Notes: generated by a model not told the origin, from the letters alone. Shown: positions 1 through 8,552, numbered from the stretch's first letter. The stretch: DNA of 64,000 nucleotides from Delftia tsuruhatensis NBRC 16741 (GCF_001571325.1 NZ_BCTO01000024.1:153941-217940), one strand, 5' to 3'. Program-made: numbers and translations.

Positions 1-1025
1 ACGACCGCCGCGACGTGCTGGCCTCCACGCGCGCCGCGCTGGACTACCTGCAAAAGCTCTATGACATGTTCGGCGACTGGCACCTGGCCCTGGCCGCGTA
101 CAACTGGGGCGAAGGCAGCGTGGGCCGCGCCATCAAGCGCAACGAGAAGCTGGGGCTGCCCACGGGCTACACCGACCTGCAGATGCCGGCCGAGACCCGC
201 ATGTACGTGCCCAAGCTGCAGGCCGTCAAGAACATCGTGGCCAACCCCGATGCGTTCAACACCGAGCTGCCGGTGATCGAAAACCACCCCTACTTCCAGA
301 CCGTCACCATCACCCGCGACATCGACGTGGAACTGGTGGCCAAGCTGGCCGACGTATCGACCGAGGACTTCAAGGCGCTGAATCCCAGCTTTCGCAAGCC
401 GGTGATCTTTGCGGCCGGCACGCCGGAGATCCTGCTGCCCTGGGACAACGCCAAGGTGTTTCGCCGCAACATGCAGGCCTTCGACGAAGGCCAGTACGCG
501 AGCTGGACCGTCTGGACCGTGCCCTCCACCATCAGCGTGGCCGAGGCGGCCCAGCGCGTGGGCCTGGGCGAGTCCGACCTGCGCGCCCTCAACAACATTC
601 CGCCGCGCATGCTGATCAAGGCCGGCTCCGCACTCATGGTGCCGCGCGGCGCCAACGTGCGTGCCGACGTGGCCGGCCACGTGGCCGACAACGGCCAGAT
701 CAGCTTTGCCCCCGAGATCATCACGCGCCGCACCACCATCAAGGCACGCAAGCGCGACACGCTGATCAGCGTGGCCAACCGCTACGGCGTCAGCGTGTCC
801 AACCTGGCGGACTGGAATGACCTGAAGTCCTCGGCCACGCTGCATGCAGGCCAGTCGCTGGTGGCCTATCTGCCGGTACGCGCCAGCAGCGGCGGCAACG
901 CCCGCGCAGCCAAGTCCACGGGAACCGCACGCAAGGTGGCCGTTCAGCCGCAAAGCCGCAACGCCAAGACGGCCGTCACCACGGCACAGCGCGGAGGCAA
1001 GCCATCCAAGGTGAAAAAGCGCTGA
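1..1025 (+). CDS. mltD: MltD-like membrane-bound lytic murein transglycosylase, 3' part
   Basis: Lytic transglycosylases cut the MurNAc-GlcNAc bond of peptidoglycan in the periplasm. The gene begins upstream of the window: the frame is open from base 3 and the GTG at 15 is an internal codon. Counted from that codon, residues 1-50 are the end of the SLT domain, including the family signature AAYNWGEGSVGRAI; the catalytic Glu lies outside the window. Three LysM-like peptidoglycan-binding repeats follow at about 94-143 (degenerate), 164-211 and 240-287 (clearest, with KRDTLISVANRYGVSVSNL). The C-terminus is a basic, low-complexity tail ending KVKKR. A strong intrinsic terminator follows 28 bases after the stop. 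MltD is the best match because of the several C-terminal LysM units; signal peptide and lipobox cannot be checked. Confidence 0.88.
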   Translation, partial: DRRDVLASTRAALDYLQKLYDMFGDWHLALAAYNWGEGSVGRAIKRNEKLGLPTGYTDLQMPAETRMYVPKLQAVKNIVANPDAFNTELPVIENHPYFQTVTITRDIDVELVAKLADVSTEDFKALNPSFRKPVIFAAGTPEILLPWDNAKVFRRNMQAFDEGQYASWTVWTVPSTISVAEAAQRVGLGESDLRALNNIPPRMLIKAGSALMVPRGANVRADVAGHVADNGQISFAPEIITRRTTIKARKRDTLISVANRYGVSVSNLADWNDLKSSATLHAGQSLVAYLPVRASSGGNARAAKSTGTARKVAVQPQSRNAKTAVTTAQRGGKPSKVKKR

Positions 1026-1052
1026 GGAATCCCTCTGGCACCCGCGTCACGG

Positions 1053-1075
1053 AGCCCGCTTTCGCGGGCTTTTTT
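1053..1075 (+). terminator. intrinsic terminator of the mltD-like gene
   Basis: Perfect 7-bp stem AGCCCGC/GCGGGCT with a TTTC loop, followed by a run of six T counting the last stem base (1070-1075). No T-run on the minus strand, so it serves only the upstream plus-strand gene. Confidence 0.9.
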
Positions 1076-1092
1076 GCGTGCGGCCGCCGGGC

Positions 1093-2121
1093 TCAGGTGT
1101 GAAAGCGCTGGCGGGACTGGCGCACGAATTCGTTGGTGTACGAGCGCTCCAGGTCAATGCCGCCGCGCGCCAGCGCAGGGTCGAGCCGGACCAGCGCACG
1201 CAGGGCCGTGGCGGGCCCGTCATCGGGCATCATCCCATCGGGCGAAATCGTGGTGCGCATGTGCTCGAAGGCCGACAGATAGGCGCGCCGGGAGCCCAGC
1301 AGATAGGGCGCAGGCACGGCCCGCAGCACATCCATGGGCGCGGCAGTCTGCAGCCACTTGAGCGAGCGCACCATGGCGTTGCTGAGCGCCTGGGCCTTGG
1401 CCGGGTTCCTGCGCAAGAAGGCCTGTGTCGCATACAGCGTGCCCGAGGGCATGGAGCCGCCATACAACTGCGCGCTGCTGCGCAGATCACGCAGGTCCCG
1501 CACGATGCGCACGGCGCCCTTGTCCTCCAGCACGCTCATCAGCGGGTCCGCATGGCACAGCGCATGCACACGCCCGGTGCGCAGCGCCTCCATGGCATCG
1601 GGCCCAGAGCCCACGCCCACCAGTTGCACCGCAGCGGGATCCAGGCCATCGCCCAGCAGCATCAGCTGCATGGCCCGGGCCGTGGATGCGCCCAGCGAGG
1701 AAACACCCACGCGCCGCCCGCGCAGATCGGCCAGCGTCTGGTAGCGCGGCATCCAGCGCGCAGCCACGCCCAGCGCGATCTGGGGTGCACGCCCCTGCAC
1801 GACGAAGGCCCGCAGCTGGCTGCCGCGCTGCTGGGCAAGAAGCGTGTGTTCATAGGCGCCCGCGCAGACATCGGCGGCGCCCGACTCCAGGGCCTGCAGC
1901 GACTGCGATCCGCCTGGATAGTCCTCAATGCGCACGGCCAGGCCTTCGGCCTCGAAATAACCCAGCTGCTGCGCAATCACCAGCGGCAGGTAGTACAGCA
2001 GGCCCTGGCCGCCCACGGCAATCGTCAGCAGCTCGGCCGAGCCGAGCACAGGGAGCGACCAAAGAGGAGCCAGCCCCAGAAGGCTCAACAAGGTTCGGCG
2101 ATCAAGCACGTGGGAAGACAT
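1093..2121 (-). CDS. ABC-type substrate-binding protein, NMT1/THI5-like
   Basis: Periplasmic solute-binding protein of about 342 residues. The start chosen (ATG at 2121) gives a Tat/Sec-like leader MSSHVLDRRTLLSLLGL followed by a hydrophobic stretch; a longer in-frame extension to 2178 would only add a non-leader sequence. The mature part shows the NMT1/SsuA-type pattern: ...GLLYYLPLVIAQQLGYFEAEGL early, then YPGGSQSLQALESGAADV, then a second lobe with LRGRRVGVSSLGASTARA. Family members bind nitrate, sulfonates, taurine or pyrimidine precursors. No permease or ATPase gene is adjacent, so the transporter partner and ligand are unknown. It is the last gene of the minus-strand series after the MAPEG gene, separated from it by about 140 bases with a hairpin, so it may have its own promoter. 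Confidence 0.85.
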   Translation of the reverse strand: MSSHVLDRRTLLSLLGLAPLWSLPVLGSAELLTIAVGGQGLLYYLPLVIAQQLGYFEAEGLAVRIEDYPGGSQSLQALESGAADVCAGAYEHTLLAQQRGSQLRAFVVQGRAPQIALGVAARWMPRYQTLADLRGRRVGVSSLGASTARAMQLMLLGDGLDPAAVQLVGVGSGPDAMEALRTGRVHALCHADPLMSVLEDKGAVRIVRDLRDLRSSAQLYGGSMPSGTLYATQAFLRRNPAKAQALSNAMVRSLKWLQTAAPMDVLRAVPAPYLLGSRRAYLSAFEHMRTTISPDGMMPDDGPATALRALVRLDPALARGGIDLERSYTNEFVRQSRQRFHT

Positions 2122-2204
2122 GATGGTTATTTTGCTGCAGTGCAACACGATCATGCCCAGAGCCCGCATACGCAGCATCGGTGCTTGCCCGTACGTGAAA
2201 CACC

Positions 2205-2229
2205 GCAGGGCCTGTGGTGCAGGCCCTGC
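2205..2229 (-). terminator. possible weak terminator after the MAPEG gene
   Basis: Perfect 9-bp inverted repeat GCAGGGCCT/AGGCCCTGC with a 7-base loop, 34 bases past the MAPEG stop. The minus-strand sequence downstream (GGTGTTTCACG) has only a poor T-tract, so termination may be partial. Confidence 0.4.
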
Positions 2230-2262
2230 GCGGGACGAGGGCGCCGGATGCGGCCGCAGGCC

Positions 2263-2694
2263 TCAGCGGTAGCCTGCGAAAAACAGCAGCAGATTCACCA
2301 CCAGGGCCAGGGCCCAGGCCAGACTGCGCAGCGTGGCGCGGTCCATCACATAGAAGGCTATGTAGGCGATGCGCAACACCACGAAGGCCACGGCAAGGCC
2401 ATCGACCCGCGCCGCTGGCGCGCCCAGTTGCCAGGCAACCAGCAAGGCGCCAATGAAGAACGGCAGGCACTCGAAACTGTTGGCCTGCGCCGCATTCGCC
2501 CGCGCCTGGTAGCCGGTCTGCTGGGCGAGCCAGGCGCGGGGGGCGTGGTTGTCGAAGCCGCGCTGCCCCGGCCGGTGCTTCATTCCGGGCGCCTTGGCGA
2601 TGTAGGCGCAGACCAGCGGCAGCAGGGCCGCCACCAGCAGGCACCAATGGGCAAGGGAAAAACCGCCGGGCGGCAGGACGACAGAGGTCGGCAT
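2263..2694 (-). CDS. MAPEG family membrane protein
   Basis: 143-residue integral membrane protein with four predicted hydrophobic segments (about residues 14-35, 72-90, 95-115 and 122-140). The central loop PGMKHRPGQRGFDNHAPRAW, then a Gln/Asn/Phe-rich stretch (AANAAQANSFECLPFFIGALL), is the usual pattern of bacterial MAPEG proteins (membrane-associated proteins in eicosanoid and glutathione metabolism). Bacterial members are mostly uncharacterised; glutathione-dependent detoxification is a family-level guess. It starts 45 bases after recR and probably shares that transcript. ATG start preceded by a GGAG-type site. Confidence 0.85.
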   Translation of the reverse strand: MPTSVVLPPGGFSLAHWCLLVAALLPLVCAYIAKAPGMKHRPGQRGFDNHAPRAWLAQQTGYQARANAAQANSFECLPFFIGALLVAWQLGAPAARVDGLAVAFVVLRIAYIAFYVMDRATLRSLAWALALVVNLLLFFAGYR

Positions 2695-2739
2695 ACGGGC
2701 TCCTGATGAAAAGACAAGGAATGCTGGCCGCCTCCACCA

Positions 2740-3330
2740 CTACCGGCGATCCACCAGCGCATGGGCGATCGTACCCAGGTCCACGTACTCGAGTTCGCTG
2801 CCGATGGGCACGCCGCGCGCCAGCCGCGTCACATGGATGCCGCGCGCTTTCAGCGCCTCGCTGATCGCATGGGCCGTGGCCTCGCCCTCGGCCGTGAAAC
2901 TGGTGGCCAGGATCACCTCCTGCACCTTGCCGTCGCCGGCGCGCTCCAGCAGGGATGACAGATTCAGGTCGCGCGGACCTATGCCGTCGAGCGGAGACAG
3001 CCGCCCCATCAGCACGTAGTAGTAGCCGTTGTAGGCGCCCGTGCGTTCCATGGCCCCCATGTCGGCAGGCGCCTCCACCACGCACAGCCGGGCCGCGTCG
3101 CGCCCTTCGTCCTGGCAGATGGAGCAGATGCGGCCTTCGGTGAAGGTATGGCAGCGCTCGCAATGGCTTACCGACTCCACGGCCGTGGTCAGGGCACGGG
3201 CCAGCTGCCGCGCGCCGTCCTGGTCGCGCTGCAGCAGGTGAAAGGCCATGCGCTGCGCAGACTTGATGCCCACGCCCGGGAGCCTGCGCAGGGCTTCGAT
3301 CAGACCATCGAGCGATTGCACATCCGACAT
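2740..3330 (-). CDS. recR: recombination mediator protein RecR
   Basis: 196 residues, the standard length. RecR works with RecF/RecO to load RecA at single-strand gaps. Visible: the N-terminal helix-hairpin-helix ([20 protein letters not shown]), the four-cysteine zinc finger [16 protein letters not shown] at about 57-72, and a Toprim domain ([19 protein letters not shown] ... [11 protein letters not shown]). Start is fixed by AAAGGA seven bases before the ATG. Third gene of the conserved dnaX-ybaB-recR order. A strong terminator-like hairpin sits only 32 bases upstream of the start, so recR probably relies on read-through or on a promoter overlapping the hairpin. Confidence 0.97.
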   Translation of the reverse strand: MSDVQSLDGLIEALRRLPGVGIKSAQRMAFHLLQRDQDGARQLARALTTAVESVSHCERCHTFTEGRICSICQDEGRDAARLCVVEAPADMGAMERTGAYNGYYYVLMGRLSPLDGIGPRDLNLSSLLERAGDGKVQEVILATSFTAEGEATAHAISEALKARGIHVTRLARGVPIGSELEYVDLGTIAHALVDRR

Positions 3331-3362
3331 GGCGGCTTCCTTTCAATGAAGAAGATTCTCAG

Positions 3363-3392
3363 AAAAAAAGCGACCTGCAAGGGCAGATCGCT
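3363..3392 (-). terminator. terminator-like hairpin between ybaB and recR
   Basis: Minus-strand stem AGCGATCTGC/GCAGGTCGCT (10 bp, one G-U pair), 4-base loop CCTT, then seven T (complement of 3363-3369). It is a textbook intrinsic terminator placed inside what is normally a three-gene operon. Confidence 0.8.
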
Positions 3393-3476
3393 CGATGGCC
3401 TCTCAACGCAATTGAGTGGCAGGGGAAACCGTCACGGCCTCTCCCGGCTGTTCGGCACAACCTCTCGGGGCCAGCC

Positions 3477-3809
3477 TCAGAAGGGGAACTTCATGCCGCC
3501 CGGCAGGCCGGGCATGCCGGCCGTGAGCTTGCCCATCTTTTCGTTGGAGGTTTCTTCTGCCTTGCGCACGGCAGCGTTGAAGGCGGCAGCCACCAGGTCT
3601 TCCAGCATGTCCTTGTCTTCGGCCAGCAGGCTGGGGTCGATGGTGATGCGCTTGACGTCGTGCTTGCAGGTCATTACCACCTTCACCAGGCCCGCGCCGG
3701 ACTCGCCTTCCACCTCGATGTTGCCCAGTTCATCCTGGGCCTTCTTGAGGTTGTCCTGCATGGCCTGGGCTTGCTTCATCAGGCCGGCCAGTTGTCCTTT
3801 GTTGAACAT
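3477..3809 (-). CDS. ybaB: YbaB/EbfC family nucleoid-associated protein
   Basis: 110 residues, typical length for this small dimeric DNA-binding protein. The opening [18 protein letters not shown], the [21 protein letters not shown] core and the Met/Gly-rich tail [13 protein letters not shown] are characteristic. It lies directly after dnaX (47-base gap) with AGAAGGA before the ATG. Family members bind DNA non-specifically or with mild sequence preference; a link to RecR/DnaX function is inferred only from the conserved gene order. Confidence 0.95.
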   Translation of the reverse strand: MFNKGQLAGLMKQAQAMQDNLKKAQDELGNIEVEGESGAGLVKVVMTCKHDVKRITIDPSLLAEDKDMLEDLVAAAFNAAVRKAEETSNEKMGKLTAGMPGLPGGMKFPF

Positions 3810-3856
3810 GTGAGTTCCTTCTTCTGTAGGGTAAAAACGAAACGCTCTAGAGCGTG

Positions 3857-6043
3857 TCAGGGCTGAATGGATACGGGCTTGATACTGCCAGGCACGATTT
3901 TCGCGCCATGGCTGCGGATCAGGGTCTGCACCAGAGAATGATTCATCACGATGTCTTCGGCAATGCGCTGGCGCTCATGGTTGGCCACCGCATTGCGCCG
4001 CGCGGGGCTGTCCACCACGGCGCCCTGCTCGACATGCAGTTGCCGGGCCAGGCCGGCAGCCTCCAGCGCCGCACGCAGGCGCTCGCGCGTGGCGGGCTGG
4101 GCCAGCGAGCTGCTTTCCACACGCAGCGTCCAAGTATCGCCCTCGCGCGCCACCAGCTGCGACTGCAGCGCCAGCTGGCGCGCCAGCGCAGTAACGGCCT
4201 CGGCCTGCACCAGTTGCTGGACGGCAGCGTGCCAGACATCGCCCTCGGCCGTGCGCTCCACGGTCGGCGCGGGTGGCGCATCCGGGGACTGGCGGCCACG
4301 TTCGGGAGCGAAATCCTGCACATCGATCTGAGTGTCGATCTGCGGTTCGGACTGCCGTACCACGGCAGCGGCAGGCGGCTCCAGGGCCAGATCTCCGTCA
4401 TCGCTCCAGCGGCCTTCGTCGGCCCAGCCTTCATCGGGCATCCCGGCCCAGGCACCCTCGTCCGGCGCATCGGCATCCTGCACCTGCGGCGCCTCATCGG
4501 CAGAAGAGTCTTCGTCTTCCTGCACATCGTCCACGGGCTCATCCACAGGCTCGTCCAGGGGCTCCTGGGCGACACCGGCGGCCGGCTTCACCTCTGGAGC
4601 AGCGGAAGGCCTGGCCTCTTGGACAGGCGCAAGCACAGGTTCCGACCTGGCAACTGCGGCCACGGCCACGGGCGCCTGAACAGGCGCTGGAGCCGCAACG
4701 GCTTGCACCACGGGAGCGACCACGGCGGGCGCAGCGGTCACGGGAGATGCGACAGGCGCGACGGGAGCAGGAGGCGCAACCGGGACGGGCATGGCCGCCT
4801 TGGCTGGGACAACGGGGGCCTCGGGCACAGCGGGCTGTGCGGGCCGCGTCTGCGCAACGGGCGCGGGAGATTCAGGCTTCGCCGTGGAGGGGGTCAGCGC
4901 TGGAGTTTTTTTTTCAGCCGCGCCCGGGGCGGGCTCTGCAGATTGCGGCTTGAACGCCAGCAGCCGCAGCAGCGCCATGGTCAGCGCCGCGTACTCGTCG
5001 GGTGCCAGGCCCAGTTCGGCCCGACCATGCAGGCAGATGCTGTAGAGCAGCTGGGTTTCGTCGCGCGGCATCAGCAGCGCAAGACGGGCAATTTCAGCGG
5101 CCTCCGGATCGCTGGCGTCGGCGGCCATCTGCGGCACAGCCTGCGCCACAGCCATGCGTTGCAGCACGGCGCACATCTCCTCCAGCGTGGAGGCTGCAGA
5201 CAGGCCGTTGCGGCGCAGCGCCTCGGAAGTCTCCACCACCACCTGGCCATCGCCTTGGGCCAGTGCCTCGATCAGGCGGAACACATGGCTGCGGTCCACG
5301 CTGCCCAGCATCTGGCGCACCATGGACTCCTGCAGCTGGCCGCTGCCAAAGGCAATGGCCTGGTCGGTCAGCGACAGCGCATCGCGCATGGAGCCGCGCG
5401 CGGCGCGAGACAGCAGGCGCAGGGCCTGGGGTTCGGAAGCCACGCCTTCCTGGCCGAGCACCTGGCCCAGATGCTCCAGCACGGTCTCGGGCGCCATGGG
5501 CCGCAGGTTGAACTGCAGGCAGCGGCTGAGCACGGTCACGGGCACCTTCTGCGGATCGGTGGTGGCCAGCACGAACTTCAGGTACTCGGGCGGCTCCTCC
5601 AGCGTCTTGAGCATGGCGTTGAAGGCCGTGTTCGTGAGCATGTGCACTTCGTCGATCATGAAGACCTTGAAGCGTCCCTGCACCGGCTTGTAGACGGCCT
5701 GCTCCAGCAGGCTTTGCACCTCGTCCACCCCGCGGTTGGAGGCGGCGTCCAGCTCGGTGTAATCGGGAAAGCGGCCGCTGTCGATTTCGGTACAGGCGGC
5801 GCAAACGCCGCAGGGCGTTGCCGTGATGCCGCCCTGGCCATCGGCGCCCTGGCAGTTGAGCGACTTGGCCAGAATGCGCGAGACCGTGGTCTTGCCCACG
5901 CCGCGCGTGCCGGTGAACAGATAGGCATGGTGCAGGCGCTGCTGCGTCAGGGCATTGGTGAGCGCCTGAACGACATGCTCCTGCCCCACCATTTCGGAGA
6001 AATTGCGGGGGCGGTATTTGCGGGCCAGCACAAGATAAGACAT
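3857..6043 (-). CDS. dnaX: DNA polymerase III subunits tau and gamma
   Basis: 728 residues. Tau is the clamp-loader ATPase and the replisome organiser that couples polymerase and helicase. Domain I (about 1-180) has Walker A GTRGVGKT at 45-52, the zinc cysteines C64, C78, C81 and C84, and Walker B with the sensor region DEVHMLT; domains II-III run to about residue 366 ([10 protein letters not shown]). Residues 367-600 are a low-complexity Pro/Ala/Val linker turning strongly acidic ([10 protein letters not shown]...), and the last ~130 residues are the tau-specific polymerase-binding end. A run of nine A occurs at codons 377-380, immediately after domain III; both shifted frames stop at once, so a ~382-390 residue gamma form is predicted. 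First gene of dnaX-ybaB-recR; divergent from the 4.5S RNA. Confidence 0.97.
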   Translation of the reverse strand: MSYLVLARKYRPRNFSEMVGQEHVVQALTNALTQQRLHHAYLFTGTRGVGKTTVSRILAKSLNCQGADGQGGITATPCGVCAACTEIDSGRFPDYTELDAASNRGVDEVQSLLEQAVYKPVQGRFKVFMIDEVHMLTNTAFNAMLKTLEEPPEYLKFVLATTDPQKVPVTVLSRCLQFNLRPMAPETVLEHLGQVLGQEGVASEPQALRLLSRAARGSMRDALSLTDQAIAFGSGQLQESMVRQMLGSVDRSHVFRLIEALAQGDGQVVVETSEALRRNGLSAASTLEEMCAVLQRMAVAQAVPQMAADASDPEAAEIARLALLMPRDETQLLYSICLHGRAELGLAPDEYAALTMALLRLLAFKPQSAEPAPGAAEKKTPALTPSTAKPESPAPVAQTRPAQPAVPEAPVVPAKAAMPVPVAPPAPVAPVASPVTAAPAVVAPVVQAVAAPAPVQAPVAVAAVARSEPVLAPVQEARPSAAPEVKPAAGVAQEPLDEPVDEPVDDVQEDEDSSADEAPQVQDADAPDEGAWAGMPDEGWADEGRWSDDGDLALEPPAAAVVRQSEPQIDTQIDVQDFAPERGRQSPDAPPAPTVERTAEGDVWHAAVQQLVQAEAVTALARQLALQSQLVAREGDTWTLRVESSSLAQPATRERLRAALEAAGLARQLHVEQGAVVDSPARRNAVANHERQRIAEDIVMNHSLVQTLIRSHGAKIVPGSIKPVSIQP
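4906..4914 (-). other. A9 slippery run in dnaX (predicted gamma-subunit site)
   Basis: Nine consecutive A on the coding (minus) strand, read GAA-AAA-AAA-ACT (E377 K378 K379 T380). One inserted A, or a -1 ribosomal shift, continues [12 protein letters not shown] and stops after residue 390. One lost A continues L-Q-R and stops after residue 382. Both would leave domains I-III, that is gamma. This is the arrangement known from Thermus dnaX (A9 transcriptional slippage) rather than the E. coli A-AAA-AAG frameshift. Slippage itself is inference. Confidence 0.65.
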
Positions 6044-6130
6044 CCCGCGATTCTACGGGGCTGAGCACCCTCGCCCGGTGCGCCCCGGGTTTGGCCAGCC
6101 TTGTCGCCCGGGCAGCCCGGTGTTTGCCCC

Positions 6131-6136
6131 TATAAT
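6131..6136 (+). promoter_or_regulatory. -10 element of the 4.5S RNA promoter
   Basis: Perfect TATAAT six to seven bases before the predicted 5' end of the SRP RNA at 6142. No good -35 hexamer is seen at 17 bases; the upstream sequence is GC-rich. Confidence 0.7.
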
Positions 6137-6141
6137 CGAGA

Positions 6142-6239
6142 GTGACGGGCCTCCTCGCATGGGGAAGCGGCCAACCGGGTCAGGTGGGGAACCAAGCAGC
6201 CCTAACCGTGAAACCAGTGCCGAGGGCAAGGCTCGTCAC
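6142..6239 (+). ncRNA. ffs: 4.5S signal recognition particle RNA
   Basis: RNA partner of Ffh for co-translational membrane targeting. The universally conserved domain IV is present: GGTCAGGTGG, the GGAA tetraloop (6188-6191) closed by GG/CC, then ACCAAGCAGCCC. The ends pair as expected (GTGACGGGCCT at 6142 with AAGGCTCGTCAC ending 6239), giving a ~98-nt single-hairpin RNA of the short bacterial type. It lies next to dnaX, as in many Burkholderiales. Confidence 0.93.
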
Positions 6240-6259
6240 CTTCCATTGAACAGCAGGCC

Positions 6260-6290
6260 CTGCGGGCGCCTGCCCCGTCCACGCCCGCAG
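6260..6290 (+). terminator. hairpin downstream of 4.5S RNA
   Basis: Perfect 9-bp stem CTGCGGGCG/CGCCCGCAG with a 13-base loop, between the SRP RNA and the convergent flavoprotein gene. The following tract (CGGCCCTTCTCTCC) is only moderately T-rich. Confidence 0.45.
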
Positions 6291-6304
6291 CGGCCCTTCT
6301 CTCC

Positions 6305-7681
6305 TCAACGCGTCTCGCCATCCACCTTCAGATAGCGGGCAACGCCCTGTGCCGCGTGCACGCCGCTGGCCATGCATGCCGTCAGCAGGTAGCCACCCGT
6401 GGGAGCCTCCCAGTCCAGCATTTCGCCGGCACAGAAAACGCCGGGCGCAGCCACGCACATGCCATTGGCATCCAACGCCTGCAGCCGCACGCCACCTGCG
6501 GTGCTGATGGCCTCGTCGATGGGCCGGGCCGCCACCAAGGTGATGGGCAGGGCCTTGATGGCCTGGGCCAGCCGCGCGGGATCGGCCACGCCGTCCTTGC
6601 CCAGCACCTCATGCAGCACGGCGGCCTTGATGCCGTCCAGGCCCAGGCGCCCCTTCAGATGGCTGGCCAGGCTGCGTGAGCCACGCGGATGGCGCACCTC
6701 CGCCAGCACGCGCTCGGGTGTCAACTGGGGCAGCAGGTCGAGATGGACGGTGGCATGCCCGTCGCGCGCAATGACTTCGCGCAGCGCGGCAGAGACGGCA
6801 TAGACCAGGCTGCCCTCCACGCCCGTGGTCGTGGCCACGAATTCGCCCTTGCGCGAGAAAACGTTGCCCCGGCCATCATCAAAGGACAGCGCCACCGACT
6901 TGAAAGGCTGGCCGGCAAAGCGCTCGGTGAAATAGGGGCTCCAGCCGCGCGCAGGCTGGGGGCTGGCCCCCAGCAGCTCGGCCATGAATTCCCTGCGATC
7001 GATCTGCCCGCCCGGCGCCGCACCGCCCAGGCCCACATCGAACCCGCAGTTGGAGGGCTTCAACGCAGCGACTTCCACGCCGCGCTGCTCCAGCCAGGGC
7101 ATCCAGGCGCCATCCGAGCCCAGCCGCGCCCAGCTGCCGCCGCCCAGCGCCAGCACCACGGCCTTCGCGTGCACCTGCAGCCGCCCTTCGGGGGTATCAA
7201 AGCCCAGCGCATCGCCATCCTGCCAACCCAGCCAGCGGTGGCGCGTGTGCAGGACCACGCCCTGGGTCTGCAGACGCACCAGCCAGGCACGCAGCAAGGG
7301 CGCAGCCTTCATGTCCTTGGGGAATACGCGGCCCGAACTGCCCACAAAGGTTTCCACGCCCAGCTCGCCGGCCCAGGCACGCAGCTGATCCGGGGGCAGC
7401 AGCTCCAGCCAGCGCGACACCTCGGCACTGCGCTCGCCATAGCGGGAGACAAAGGCGGGCAGGTTTTCGGAATGGGTCAGGTTGAGCCCGCCCTTGCCGG
7501 CCATGAGGAACTTGCGTCCTGCGGAGGACTTGGCCTCGAACACATGGACAGTCAGCCCCTTGCCGGCCAGCCCTTCGGCCGCCATCAGGCCCGCAGGCCC
7601 GGCGCCGATCACCGCCACATCGCAGTCCATCGTGCGCGCCGCCGCGCTGTGTTCAAAAGCATCCATCACATCAGTTCCCAT
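6305..7681 (-). CDS. BaiN/HI0933-type FAD-dependent oxidoreductase (PP_4765-like)
   Basis: About 458 residues from the ATG at 7681; internal Met codons at residues 6 and 18 are equally possible starts because the dinucleotide-binding motif only begins at DVAVIGAGPAGLMAAEGLA (about 20-38). The motif SAGRKFLMAGKGGLNLTHS is diagnostic of the HI0933/BaiN flavoprotein group; a second nucleotide-binding segment AKAVVLALGGGSWARLGSDG and the C-terminal FCAGEMLDWEAPTGGY complete the FAD fold. The fold and cofactor are secure, the substrate is not known: the few studied relatives reduce unsaturated steroid or other enone compounds. Single-gene unit, divergent from trxA. Confidence 0.85.
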   Translation of the reverse strand: MGTDVMDAFEHSAAARTMDCDVAVIGAGPAGLMAAEGLAGKGLTVHVFEAKSSAGRKFLMAGKGGLNLTHSENLPAFVSRYGERSAEVSRWLELLPPDQLRAWAGELGVETFVGSSGRVFPKDMKAAPLLRAWLVRLQTQGVVLHTRHRWLGWQDGDALGFDTPEGRLQVHAKAVVLALGGGSWARLGSDGAWMPWLEQRGVEVAALKPSNCGFDVGLGGAAPGGQIDRREFMAELLGASPQPARGWSPYFTERFAGQPFKSVALSFDDGRGNVFSRKGEFVATTTGVEGSLVYAVSAALREVIARDGHATVHLDLLPQLTPERVLAEVRHPRGSRSLASHLKGRLGLDGIKAAVLHEVLGKDGVADPARLAQAIKALPITLVAARPIDEAISTAGGVRLQALDANGMCVAAPGVFCAGEMLDWEAPTGGYLLTACMASGVHAAQGVARYLKVDGETR

Positions 7682-7825
7682 TCCAAGCTCGCATTCAACT
7701 TTGCGCTGCCGGCAGACTCATATGCCTGCAGCGCGGGCGCGCAGAATACCCTGCCGCAGGCCGGCCTGCGCGCAGGCGCCACTAATTCCCGATGACCCCG
7801 CAACCCTGCTGCCGCCCCGTAAACA

Positions 7826-7842
7826 GCTATGACAGTCATAGC
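7826..7842. repeat. perfect inverted repeat upstream of trxA
   Basis: GCTATGAC-A-GTCATAGC, 8-bp arms around one base, in the 271-base divergent region between the flavoprotein gene and trxA. It looks like a dimeric repressor or activator site; the factor is unknown. Confidence 0.45.
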
Positions 7843-7952
7843 ATCCAGCTACCGCCCATACGGTGCAGCAGGTGATAGGTTTCTGTCACAATCATTTCGC
7901 GGTGCGGATTTTCCTGCGCCTTCCTCATTGCGAAAAATCAAGGACATCACCC

Positions 7953-8285
7953 ATGGCCAGCGAACTGATCAAACACATCTCCGACGCAAGCTTTGAAGCT
8001 GACGTCTTGCAACCCGGCTCCACGGTGCTGGTCGATTACTGGGCCGAATGGTGCGGTCCCTGCAAGATGATCGCCCCCATCCTCGACGAAGCAGCCCAGA
8101 CCTACAAGGACAAGCTGTCCATCGCCAAGATGAATGTGGACGAGAACCGCGAGATCCCGGCCAAGTTCGGCATCCGCGGCATCCCCACGCTGATGCTGTT
8201 CAAGGACGGCCAGCTGGCCGCCACCAAGGTCGGCGCCCTCAACAAGGCACAGCTGTCTGCTTTCCTGGACCAGCACCTGGCCTGA
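7953..8285 (+). CDS. trxA: thioredoxin 1
   Basis: 110-residue cytoplasmic disulfide reductase with the active site [17 protein letters not shown] (redox Cys pair CGPC), the cis-Pro loop RGIPTLMLF and the usual ending. The ATG at 7953 follows AAGGA with suitable spacing; an upstream in-frame GTG at 7863 would add a non-homologous 30-residue extension and is rejected. Stand-alone gene followed by a hairpin and then rho. The trxA-rho neighbourhood is conserved widely in proteobacteria. Confidence 0.97.
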   Translation: MASELIKHISDASFEADVLQPGSTVLVDYWAEWCGPCKMIAPILDEAAQTYKDKLSIAKMNVDENREIPAKFGIRGIPTLMLFKDGQLAATKVGALNKAQLSAFLDQHLA

Positions 8286-8292
8286 TTCTCAT

Positions 8293-8317
8293 GGCTGCCC
8301 CCTACACCGGGGCAGCC
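8293..8317 (+). terminator. hairpin after trxA
   Basis: Stem GGCTGCCCC/GGGGCAGCC (9 bp, 7-base loop) seven bases after the trxA stop; no T-run follows (AAACATG), so it may be an RNA 3'-end stabiliser or need Rho. Confidence 0.4.
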
Positions 8318-8392
8318 AAACATGCGGCCCGGCGCTGACCGCTGCACCGCATCGCACTGGCGCACAAACCCTGCGCCAGCGCAAATTTCCCT

Positions 8393-8421
8393 ATGACCTG
8401 CGGATTTTTTCCTGTCATAAT
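8393..8421 (+). promoter_or_regulatory. candidate rho promoter
   Basis: -35 ATGACC (8393-8398), 17-base spacer, -10 CATAAT (8416-8421); start expected near 8428, leaving a ~125-base leader before the rho ATG. Long leaders are usual for rho, which limits its own synthesis by early termination; that regulation is family knowledge. Confidence 0.5.
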
Positions 8422-8552
8422 GCCCTTCATCACCGGCCTTATGCATCGAAGGCCGCGCTGAGACCCTCAGGCAAGCCAGCCCACTTCCACAGTGTTTCGC
8501 TTGGCTCAACGCCTCCCCCTGGTTTCTTTCCACTCCGTTCTGGAGTCTCTCC

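Noticed and set aside
3854..6064. 736-codon open frame opposite dnaX
   Set aside because: Antisense of dnaX; no plausible protein features.
7863..7952. 30-residue N-terminal extension of thioredoxin from a GTG
   Set aside because: Not part of the family; the ATG at 7953 has a proper AAGGA site.
7826..8421. Isolated CTGTCAT/CTGTCAC sequences upstream of trxA and rho as Pho boxes
   Set aside because: Only single half-sites; no second repeat at the required 11-base period.
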